Shown: positions 32,863 to 41,542 of the stretch, in pieces
How positions within the stretch are numbered: the first letter of the stretch is position 1
Layout of the letters: every line of letters begins with the position of its first letter
NCBI GenBank assembly: GCA_026260175.1
Contig: JAKCWW010004389.1
Coordinates: 1-41,542, forward strand
Length of the DNA stretch: 41,542 nt
From: Reticulitermes lucifugus
Taxonomy: Eukaryota > Arthropoda > Insecta > Blattodea > Rhinotermitidae
Direction: 5' to 3'
Translations under genes and position numbers: made by a program
The notes under the pieces: generated by a model
What the model was told of the DNA's origin: nothing
The model's database searches: none
Seen by the model: the letters and a program-made list of their open reading frames with translations, nothing else

Positions 32863-33124
32863 AAAAATATGTTATAGCAATAACAAGTACCTAATTTAAA
32901 TTCCTCTCTTCTTCATACTCTTCAGAGTTAATGAACGAATATTTGATGGTCATATTAAAAACCACAGCACAGTAGAATTCTTTTAATCCACCACCCACAG
33001 GACCAGACAAGTGCCAGATTATCAAACAGTGCTTGTATGGACCTAAGTTCTTACGTGTATTTTTTTGACACTGCTCCTATACTTGGCCTGCACAACTAAT
33101 CGAGTTCTTGACAGTGGTTTTACA

Positions 33125-33416
33125 TAACTAAAATCACTCATTCATTAGGACTTTTTTCCATCGTCACACTATATTCACAACAAAAACACACAACGGTTTT
33201 GAAGCTAATTGCTTCTGTCCTCAGGTGATATATTGGAAAGTTTTCCTCATGCATGGTTTACAAAGATTTGTTGGTTATATTTAATCAATCTGTTTCTTAG
33301 TATTAGTTGTGTATCACCTGAGGACTGAAGCAGTTAGCTTCCGAAATGTTGTGTGTTTTTGTTGAATACAGGGTGACGATGGAAAACATCCTGGTGAATG
33401 TGAGTGCTTTTAGTTA
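33125..33416. mobile_element. Fold-back element with hammerhead-like arms
   Basis: Inverted repeat, arms about 33125-33230 and 33312-33416, loop about 80 nt. Each arm has CTGAGGA, stem GAAGC/GCTTC and a GAAA-type core, pointing outward. In the left arm (minus) the core G12 is A (TTCAAAA); the right arm (plus, core at 33318-33324) keeps CGAAA. It lies 43 bp beyond the fasciclin stop codon, probably in its 3' UTR. Confidence 0.75.
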
Positions 33417-33458
33417 ATCAGAGGAGTATTCCATTTGGACATGTCCTTTCGTTGCTGG

Positions 33459-33684
33459 TTAAGAAGCATCAGGGTCCCTTTCTGTTTTTTCTGGAGTCTT
33501 TTCAGTTTTTACCAGGGATGCTGAAGGACCAGGAGGCTGTGGATCAGGAATCTTCACAGCTGAAGATTTTGATGGAGTAGGAGACAAGGGGTCAGGACAT
33601 GCCACAACAGACACTCTTGGAGCCCTTTTTGGAGGACTTCCAGGCTTGAGACTATTTTCCTCAGCTGTCAAAGTATAAGGATTC
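33459..33684 (-). CDS. Fas2: Fas2 terminal exon (proline-rich tail and stop)
   Basis: 74 codons plus TAA: NPYTLTAEENSLKPGSPPKR, VSVVACPDPLSPTPSKSSAV, then DPQPPGPSASLVKTEKTPEK and TERDPDAS. It is rich in Pro, Ser, Thr, Lys and Glu, PEST-like. Acceptor ATTCCAG in the required phase. Conservation is not verifiable by eye. Confidence 0.8.
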
Positions 33685-36600
33685 CTGGAATATCAGCATT
33701 TGGGTCAGAGAAATTCTATGGTAATTACTGATCCCCACAAATACATTGTCACTGGATCAGGACAAGGTCTCAGTGTAAGGACAATCATGAGAACATTAGT
33801 TCCAAAGCTGAATCAGGTGTCACTATACACATACACACTCACTACAAACAGGGACTTGCTGAAATCAAATTTCACTGACATTATCAGACTGTGCACCACA
33901 GAAGTAGGGATAAATATGTATCAACATCCAGTATGTTAAATATGTTCATAATGATCTATGAATATGTATCTGAAAGACAAAATTAATGAGCCTGAAACAG
34001 ACTGGAGTGGGAACAGAGAACCACAAGAATGATTCAAAATGGTATGGCATGTGATGGATGTTATGTGCAAACTCACACGATATGCATGGAAGTGCCATAG
34101 ATAAAACTACAGATACACGAAAATGTGGGTAACAAAACCACACATAATGAAGTCAATTTACTGTACCAACTAAATGCACACTACCATTCATATGTGAATG
34201 TTACATATATAGCTTCCACATGTTTTGGTGCCAATGCACCATCCTCAGGGAGTATGGGATGCCAAGTTTAAAACCAACTGTCAGTAATAAGCCACTTTTT
34301 TATATGGTTCCACATTTTTGTAGGCTGTGTTGGTGATATCACTATTTTATAAAAGGTACAATTTATGTTATTTTAAAATGTTTATACTTAAAACACTAAA
34401 ACAAGGTTAAAATGTTTCTTACAAGTTGAATATGCTTTGAACAGATTATAATTATGTCGTTGGTAGTGGAAACCCCTAGTACTGTGGCATTAATGTCGAT
34501 CTCGGGCCAAAGTGGATCGAGTCTCTGTTGTGTACTGTTGTGTATCAGAGTCGTTGGCCCTGATACACGACACTACTGAAATCCAACACTGGTTTCAAAC
34601 TTGGCATCCTGTGCTCCCTGAGGATGGTGCATTGGCACCGAAACATGTCGGACCTATATATGTAACATTCATACGTGAATGGTAGTGTGCATTTAGTTGG
34701 TACAAACTTACTACATTTATCAGAACAATACATGGAATGAACAACCTTAAAACACACATAATGAAGTTTGCCTTCATACATCAGCATGGATTCTGAAATA
34801 ACAGACCAACTACTGATCAAGTGTTCTGCATTCATAAGCTATTCAAGAAAAAAATAGCAGTGCAATGGGGCAGTACACGATATATTTAAAAGTCTGGGAA
34901 AGCCTACGATTCAATCAGGAGAGAAGTACCATAAAATATGTACCCAAGAACATATTTATATTAACCATCTTCATACTTTCAGTATGGTCTCACCTTGGCT
35001 GGATGGTAGCCTCCTTACCAGCATCTTTCAAAGGCTCTTTCTCATCACTATAAACAAACCAAAACCATGCATGCTTATCACACTGAATAAAAACAAAGCA
35101 ACATTTAAACATGCCAAATAAACATTAATGGAGAAGCCTCTTAAGGTAACAGCCAAATATATAACAGCACTGTCAAAATTAAATACAGAAAGTATCTATC
35201 AAGTGTTCATCTACCCTGTACCAGATTAAATAAAATACAGTATTTTCTGTGATCAACACGCATGCAAAAAGAATAAGTATATTTTTACTGGTTTGTGTTT
35301 CTTTCGTACATCACCATTTTAAATATAACCTAGTTACTAACGCTACTACAATACACACAAATATAAATAAATTAAAATCACTACTGGCACAAACAGTAAA
35401 TAAAAGTTTTCTCTGAAAGAATAATAAATAGTTAAGAGGAAGAAAGGAAACCCTTCTTGCATGAAAAACTTCCCTCTCAAAATGAAAGTTTCATGATAAA
35501 GGAAGAGTAAAGAGAATGGAGTAGCTATGATAAGGAAATGCAACACATTAACATTAACAGTAACACAGGTGAGGCTTTACCAACAGAAAATACTGGAGCA
35601 AGTATTCTGCTAATCAGCATCCTGTCAGGATCAAGTGAACACTAACGCGCAGGGATGAACAAAAACATGTTCTTCAAATCACACAATACAAATTCAACTT
35701 TACCAGATAATGAAGACAAATTTATGAATGAAGAAATTTCAACCAGGACACACAATAAACTTGATGGTGAGATCTTGTATTATCCATCTGAAAACAGTTG
35801 TGTAACGTATTTGTGTAAACAGCTAGAACTGGAGAACTCACAGGCGATGTTCAACTCACAACATCTCTGAACATATTTTAGGATGATGGCACACCCACAC
35901 ACCATGTTTCCACAGCTTCAGAATACTTAACATTTGTTATCACTTACTTCTATGGACTTTGTCAATCATCCTGGGTTAAAAATAATAAAACTGTATATTT
36001 TAGGAGCATGTACAGAACAGTGTTATCTGTCAGGCCTAACTGAGTAGGTGTTTAACTTGTTTTTAGCCTGAGGATAGGGATGGACCCTGTCCCCAACACA
36101 TAATAATATTTATAACATGGGAAGGTGGGCATGTCCTTAAAGTAAATGACTCCACATGTCATATAACACTCAAAATCCTACAGAATTGTAATACTGTAAC
36201 ATGTTTCATTGATGTTGGATTAGATGAGGGGGATACACATCATCATCATACCAATATCAAAACTTGACAGCCTGACGTCTCATAATTCATGCTGGGTCTG
36301 TGTGACAGCGATTTTCCTACTACACCTAACAAACATTGTGTGGGAATGGAAACAGCCATCAAGAACTGCTTTCAGTATAGTCTTCAAGTTGGAAGGAAAT
36401 GCCTAAGGAAGCACAAGGTGCTTAGAACTGAGGCAACTTAACAATGCACTGCAGATGGACTTTGTGCTTCCTCTGTAAATAACAGCTAAGCAGTGTCACA
36501 ATATAGACTGAAAAAGACATAAATCACACTGCATTAAATATTTACTGTAGCTATGTCAGACACAGTCTAAGGCTGTCTTATGTTATTCAAAATAACTGTT

Positions 36601-39600
36601 TCTTGAACTCTTTCCTACCTTTTAATGCCCTTTCTCACTTCTGACCTCTCTACTTCTTCACAAACTGACCACAAACAAATTCATTATAGAAACAGAAAAT
36701 GGTATTTGACAACAAACTAATACGAGAAGACAGTCTTTATTACTGCCATTTTTACAGAATACTTGTGATGCAGTTTCAGTACTGACTCACTATTAATATG
36801 AGTGTGACTGTGTCTCAAGTTATAAAAACTGTTGGCTGCCAAGGGTCAAGGTTCTCATGCTATGAAGATTACTGTCTTCTGGGGTGTGGCACAATGTAGA
36901 CTGGTAAGTAATGCACCAATGATATGGAGGAACGTGCTGTCTCTGTTTCATTCTGATTAATCCACCCTGAAGATGAAGGCACCAGGTTCCTCCAAAAAAT
37001 CAGTACTTACATATCAGCACAGCCCAGAAGTCAGCATCTTAAACGTAACAAGATTTTATATATAAAATGGATAACATATATAACAGTGAAGTAAGCATGG
37101 AACAATTTTCAGAGTAAGGATACATATAGCATTATAGCCAACTGAGTAATTAGTACGTGCAGTAATACACATCAACTAGTGATAATGACTACAGTCATTT
37201 GTACCAAGGGTTCTAGGTTTTAGAACTTGAACACCAAAATCTGCTTATGCATGCATTTCACCTGTTTTCCATTTACTTTTAACAGTAGTGACCTTTTATT
37301 GGTATCAGTCATTAAATGTCAATTCCATATGTTTCATGAAGAATTTAGACAAACACACGCAGTATTAATTCGTCATAAAGAAATCTACAAATTATTCAGA
37401 AAATTCGCCATCTGTGCATTTTAGAATATAATACAGATATTGTAACTACGACAGAAGGCTCTCCAGTGACAGAAACATACATGATAATGCAAATAAAGTA
37501 CTTCCATGGGCTTGAAGAAGGATATTCCAAGGGGAGGATGTAAGCCCAACCTTAAAAAAATGTTGATTTCATCAAATTTAGATACACATTTCTTACAAAA
37601 CCACAACCTACACAGTCATGAAATATGGCACACATGTAGTTCAGGGTTGTCTGCATCTGCTACCTTCTTTCATAGTGATTACTGCTTTTTTTTTTTTTAA
37701 ATGGCCTCACATAAAGGGAATTATTATTGTTAAAGGTAAACCTCAGGAAGTACAGACAAACATCAAATACAGGTGTGCCAAATTTCATAACTGTAGATGT
37801 TGGAGTTGCTTAGAAGAAAGCATCTAAATCTGATAACATTAACAGTGCAAAGACAGGGTGTACAGTCTTCCCCACAGCAGTTCACACTTGCTAATCTCAA
37901 TACTGTTGCCCTGCACCATGCCCATGCATGCACACCAAGCTGGTAAACAACCAAACAAGCAGCCAGTTTTGTTATTGGTTCACTTCTTACATGGACACTT
38001 TAGTCTCGGGGAGCTTCTCCATGCTCAAGCCTGGCCCAGACGAGTCCTTATTGCTGCAATATGGGAGGGGGAAGCGCCAACTGTATAAGCTTCATAAGAG
38101 ATCCAAGAAAACACAACATGTACTCTGAGTTAACCCAAAAACACACAGACATACTGACCTTGCTCAGTTAATCACTAAATAATTAACATTATGGTGGGCA
38201 ACAGGCAAATATGCATTCTTTGTAAGTTCATATCAGGGCATTATTACAATAGAAAACCCACTGACACAGAGAACTATGCTAGTGAGATCTTAAGTTCTCA
38301 CAGTGATGTTGCTGAGGATTCAGAATTCCTGGACTGCTTGACCCTTGACAATGAAGGCACCAAGATCCTTCAAAACACGACGGACCACTCACCCAGTGAC
38401 ACAGTATCACACCACAGAAGACCTGAATCCTCAGTACTATGCTTGTCATGACCCCTCCCCCCCCCACGCACACACGCACAGATGTAACATGAAAATACTA
38501 CTACAGAAAACTGTGTGCCTCTGCATCCACTCCAGAACAGTATCTACACGCAGCTATGAATCTGACCTAAGTCTTATATATCTAGGCCAATTTCTTAACA
38601 AATTCTGTAGTAAATTATTGCAATGGTTAATGTAACAACACACTTCAAGCACACATGCTCAAATAGGACATACAGCATTTTGTCTTCAGTGAATGGCATC
38701 TGGATATACACTTCTCCTTACATGCCTCAACACATGCTGCCACATGTATGTTCCAAAACAGCAACACTTTCTCAGAAATCTTAAACCCACAAAAATACCC
38801 TCATCTTCTGCCTTTACAGTGATTACAGTTTGTTGTAATGCCAGTTGCTAAGTTTAATTTACCAGACCAAAATCAGGACTCAATAATGACATAGGTTCAA
38901 ATAACATTTTCACCAGCCACACTTATTAACGAAATACCAAAAACTTTAATGTTCCGCAGCAGTAAATTAGTATAAATGTACTGTAATATGTTTTTGCAAA
39001 GAAATGCTTAATTTTCTTTAATCTCGAATACTGTACAATGAAACATCACTTTTTGCTGAACTTACAAATTTTATATGAAGAAAAGGCTTCAAGGTAATGC
39101 CTCTAAAGTTCTGAGTTTTATTTTTTTAGTCCATTACATGCATATGAAAGCAGAAGTCCCTATCCCTGCTTGCAAACTAACCCCTGTGTGGCCAGTCACC
39201 ATACTGACTAAACTCAGTGAATGCACAAAGGACCTGTATCACATTCTATGAAACATCTGAATGAATCTCTGAACTCATGTATTCTCCTGCGCCTTTTAAG
39301 TGTCAAGTGATATTTCTATATATGACTATGGGTCAAATTGTTACCTGACACACACGATGGAAACATGATTCAACAAGCACTCAGAACCAGTTCTCTGAAA
39401 CAGGGTTGGGACTTTGTAATCCAAAAATTTCATACATCTGACAATCTCTAGAAACACAAGTATGCTTCATATCTTCTACTACCTACTCGAATATGTAACA
39501 GTGACTTATTGTTTCAGGATCATCATGTAAAACTGCTGGCAGTCACCTATTTCAGAGTCCTACGAAATTTACTGCTCAAATAAGTTGTGTCTAATGAGGT

Positions 39601-41409
39601 AGGATACATTGGGATGGTTGCAGAAACAAGCAAAGTCTGTCAGAAGACACTAACAGGAAAGGAGACAGAAAAAAAAAACAAAGAAGTCTTACTCATGATC
39701 ACAGCTGCTTGATAAAGACTCAAACTGAGTACCTCCCAAATACAACTGAGTGCACTATTACATCAGACAGTCTGTTCCATGTGTCCTTCATCAATGAAGG
39801 TCTCTATATATAGCAACTGATACATATTTAATAAATTATAATGTGAAAATAAATATAATTATATATATACTCAATCCTTACAGTAAACCAATAACACAGC
39901 AAACCCACCAGAACTATTACATTATGTGTAAATATCCCAACTTGCTTTTTAAATAAACCCCAGGCACTCAACATAAAATCCTGGATATGGCATTGGTTTC
40001 AGGGTACAAAAATTGGAATAATGCAGTTCTGAATTACATGTATGATGCTTTGCAGAAAAGCAAGAAAGAACAGTCAGCACACTCCAGTGATTTAAATATG
40101 CTAACAATTCAGTGCTAATGGCCACAATGCAGTCCACAACCTGCATTTTACTGTTATGAACATGTTACAATATGAGTTCAACACGAATTCCTTAAGAATT
40201 TCACAAAAGATCCACTCTAATTCTTTCTGTCTGTCTCCCATTTCAAGAAGTTAATGACATCACAGATGTCTATTATCACCTGGAATCTGTATCCACAGTT
40301 TCACTGATGATTTTGTGGGTAAAATGAAATGCAATCACAGTATGTACAGCTAGCTATAACAAGAATGCCAAAACATGTTTTTTACTTCTTATGATGAGCA
40401 TTTTCACTAAATTTCCCGGCCTCAACCCTGGGAATCACGTGCTTAAAGTGATATATCTGCCCGACAAGGCACTCCACGGTAAAATCTTCAAACTGTAGAC
40501 ACGATACAAACAAATCGTTTAAACCTGCAACCATATGGTCTGAGCCCACAAAGAGAATTCTTTAATGACTCAGCCATGCACAGACAATTATTCATCGGCC
40601 TCTCACTGCTGAGGCCGGGGTTCAATCCAAGGGTGTTCCATGTGGGACTTGTGGGCAAAGAAGCACATGGACAGGTTTCTGCCCCAGTACTTCAGTTTTT
40701 CCCTATCAGTATCATTCCACCAAGGCTCCATGCTCGCATTTCATTCTACCAGCTACTGCCAACACTATCTTAGCAACTAAGAGCGTTGTTAAATGAAAAA
40801 CTTAAAAAAGAAACTCTATTGACTATGCTCACTGCAGCTGGCACTTACAAAAGTCAATGTTCCCTTGTATAAAATACAATAAAATAACCAGTATCTTACA
40901 TTTTCAAACAATTTATGCAAACGGATGACACATTATTATAACATACAGACAATCCTTACGTCAGAAAGTGAAGCACAAAGTATAGTCACTTACAGACAAA
41001 TACTGCAGTTCACTGTCACACAGACTGCCAAAATATTTCACTGAAATATTTGTGACAAGTTGATTTATTTCTCAACCACCTCCTACTCACAAATGTCAGA
41101 TTTATTACAGTTTACCCTAGTAGATGCACTGGCTACTTAGATCAACATGCATTCAACACAATAATAAACAGTGCCTGTGCATTTGTAAGAATGGATGGCC
41201 GACTCACCTGCCAAGCTTAGCATCTTCATCACTCGTCTTACAGCCACGCATCTTCTCACAGATGAGCATTAGAAGTCCTGTCCGGTTGAACACATAGCAT
41301 GACAGGTCAATAAAGATGAGGATAATAAACAGTGATGCCACCACAATGCTGACAATAGCACCTGAGCTCAATGCAGCTCCATCAGTTGCAGACACTGGAG
41401 TATCCCCGC
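33459..41409 (-). CDS. Fas2: Fasciclin 2/NCAM-like cell adhesion molecule, last three coding exons
   Basis: Immunoglobulin-superfamily neural adhesion protein; only the membrane-proximal end is present. Exons 41208-41409, 34994-35047 and 33459-33684 join in matching phases. Seen: extracellular GDTPVSATDGAALSSGAI, a transmembrane helix around IVVASLFIILIFIDLSCYVF, then NRTGLLMLICEKMRGCKTSD, EDAKLGSDEKEPLKDAGKEA and a proline-rich tail ending DPDAS. The FIDxxCYV-x3-GLLM juxtamembrane pattern and KLGS...DEKEPLK match insect fasciclin 2. Known Drosophila transmembrane forms end in a PDZ ligand (NSAV); this tail does not, so it may be an alternative last exon. Ig and fibronectin exons lie beyond the right edge. 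Confidence 0.88.
34216..34251 (-). ncRNA. Hammerhead-like motif, G12-mutated (left arm)
   Basis: Minus strand: CTGAGGA, stem II GGTGC/GCACC, then AAAA in place of GAAA, then CATGT. The loss of G12 predicts no cleavage. Confidence 0.5.
34615..34652 (+). ncRNA. Hammerhead ribozyme-like motif, intact core (right arm)
   Basis: Helix I TCC/GGA, CTGAGGA (N7=G), extra T, stem II GGTGC/GCACC with an ATTG loop, GAA, helix III A-C-AT-G-T, H17=C. All invariant positions are present. Confidence 0.6.
34994..35047 (-). CDS. Fas2: Fas2 penultimate exon
   Basis: 54 nt encoding (S)DEKEPLKDAGKEATIQP. DEKEPLK corresponds to the DDKEPLK/DEKEPL motif of Drosophila Fas2 tails. Donor CCAAG|GTGAGA, acceptor TTATAG, phase 2 in and out. 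Confidence 0.85.
36967..37000 (+). ncRNA. Degenerate hammerhead-like motif
   Basis: CTGAAGA followed by a GAAGGCACCAGG...CCTCC stem and AAAAAA where GAAA is expected. It shares GAAGGCACCA with the copy at 38344-38385, whose 5' core reads CTTGACA. Both are probably inactive remnants of one family. Confidence 0.35.
40565..40775 (+). mobile_element. tRNA-derived SINE
   Basis: GAGGCCGGGGTTCAATCC gives a good B-box at about 40617-40628. The body CCATGTGGGACTTGTGGGC and the tail TATCATTCCACCAAGGCTCC are shared in part with the SINE at 21060-21245. Confidence 0.65.
41208..41409 (-). CDS. Fas2: Fas2 transmembrane exon
   Basis: 66 codons, phase 1 in and phase 2 out. Extracellular GDTPVSATDGAALSSGAIVS, the membrane helix and a cytoplasmic start NRTGLLMLICEKMRGCKTSD followed by EDAKLG. 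Acceptor GAACAG, donor GGCAG|GTGAGT. Upstream intron 41410-41542 shows nothing. Confidence 0.9.
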
Positions 41410-41542
41410 CTGTTCAAAGTTGAAGCTTGGTAAAATACAGTTTATCAACCTACCACCTGCAGAATGGTCACAGACTCTAGCTTCTCCCCAGATATTATCT
41501 GTCACTTAATGTTTTTTTTTTTACATTATGCTCAACATGCAT

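Larger units (their letters stand above)
23712..33458. other. Intergenic region between convergent B3GAT3 and fasciclin gene
   Basis: About 9.7 kb. Includes the 3' UTR of B3GAT3 (left) and of the fasciclin gene (right), a LINE tail and assembly gap, a LINE ORF relic, two hammerhead-like motifs, microsatellites, a pogo-like MITE and a fold-back. The blocks 24600-27030, 27660-29190 and 29800-32500 have no supported gene; only short spurious frames occur. Confidence 0.55.
34162..34703. mobile_element. Fold-back element with hammerhead-like arms in a Fas2 intron
   Basis: Inverted repeat with arms 34162-34278 and about 34588-34703 and a loop of about 310 nt. The arms share GTACCAAC ends, GTGAATGTTACATATATA and the hammerhead motif, pointing outward. 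The 13-mer CACATAATGAAGT occurs as a direct repeat outside it (34141-34153 and 34755-34767). Confidence 0.8.
35048..41207. other. Large Fas2 intron
   Basis: 6.2 kb with no supported exon. I looked on the minus strand for an alternative tail ending in a PDZ ligand and did not find one. It contains two degenerate hammerhead-like motifs (36967-37000, 38344-38385), an inverted pair of GTGTGCCAAATTTCAT-like words (37613-37637 and 37772-37795), a poly-T run (37687-37699) and a SINE (40565-40775). Confidence 0.5.

Overview
This is a window of an animal nuclear genome, almost certainly an insect. It is AT-rich, has phased GT-AG introns of up to about 6 kb, and is crowded with decayed LINE, tRNA-derived SINE and Tc1/mariner debris of the kind found in large hemimetabolous genomes. 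A cockroach, termite or other polyneopteran is my best guess, not a proven one. No bacterial genes, operons, rRNA or CRISPR are present. There is one 26-base assembly gap (24182-24207).

Three conserved protein genes can be assembled exon by exon, with every splice phase matching. (1) On the minus strand, 15299 down to 1286, lie the first 12 coding exons (about 734 codons) of DHX57, a DExH-box RNA helicase with UBA, RWD and CCCH zinc-finger modules. The remaining helicase half lies beyond the left edge. (2) On the plus strand, 15898 to 23711, is a complete 7-exon, 321-aa glucuronosyltransferase I (B3GAT3/GlcAT-I), which completes the proteoglycan linker tetrasaccharide in the Golgi. (3) On the minus strand, 41409 down to 33459, are the last three coding exons of a fasciclin 2/NCAM-like adhesion molecule: transmembrane segment plus cytoplasmic tail.

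DHX57 and B3GAT3 are divergent. Their start codons are 598 bp apart across a probable bidirectional promoter containing a perfect CRE octamer. B3GAT3 and the fasciclin gene converge on about 9.7 kb of gene-poor sequence. The proteins have no obvious shared pathway.

Introns and intergenic DNA hold fragments of several LINE families (3' ends of reverse-transcriptase ORFs), three mariner-type transposase relics, pogo-like MITEs, SINEs and microsatellites. The most unusual layer is a set of hammerhead-ribozyme-like motifs (CTGANGA, stem II, GAAA, minimal helix III, helix I). Most are carried on the arms of four fold-back (inverted-repeat) elements, always pointing outward. The largest is 978 bp with two 479-bp arms and a 20-bp spacer. 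Hammerhead ribozymes are known from Penelope-like elements and animal retrozymes. The fold-back arrangement seen here, with no reverse transcriptase ORF nearby, is the part most worth pursuing.
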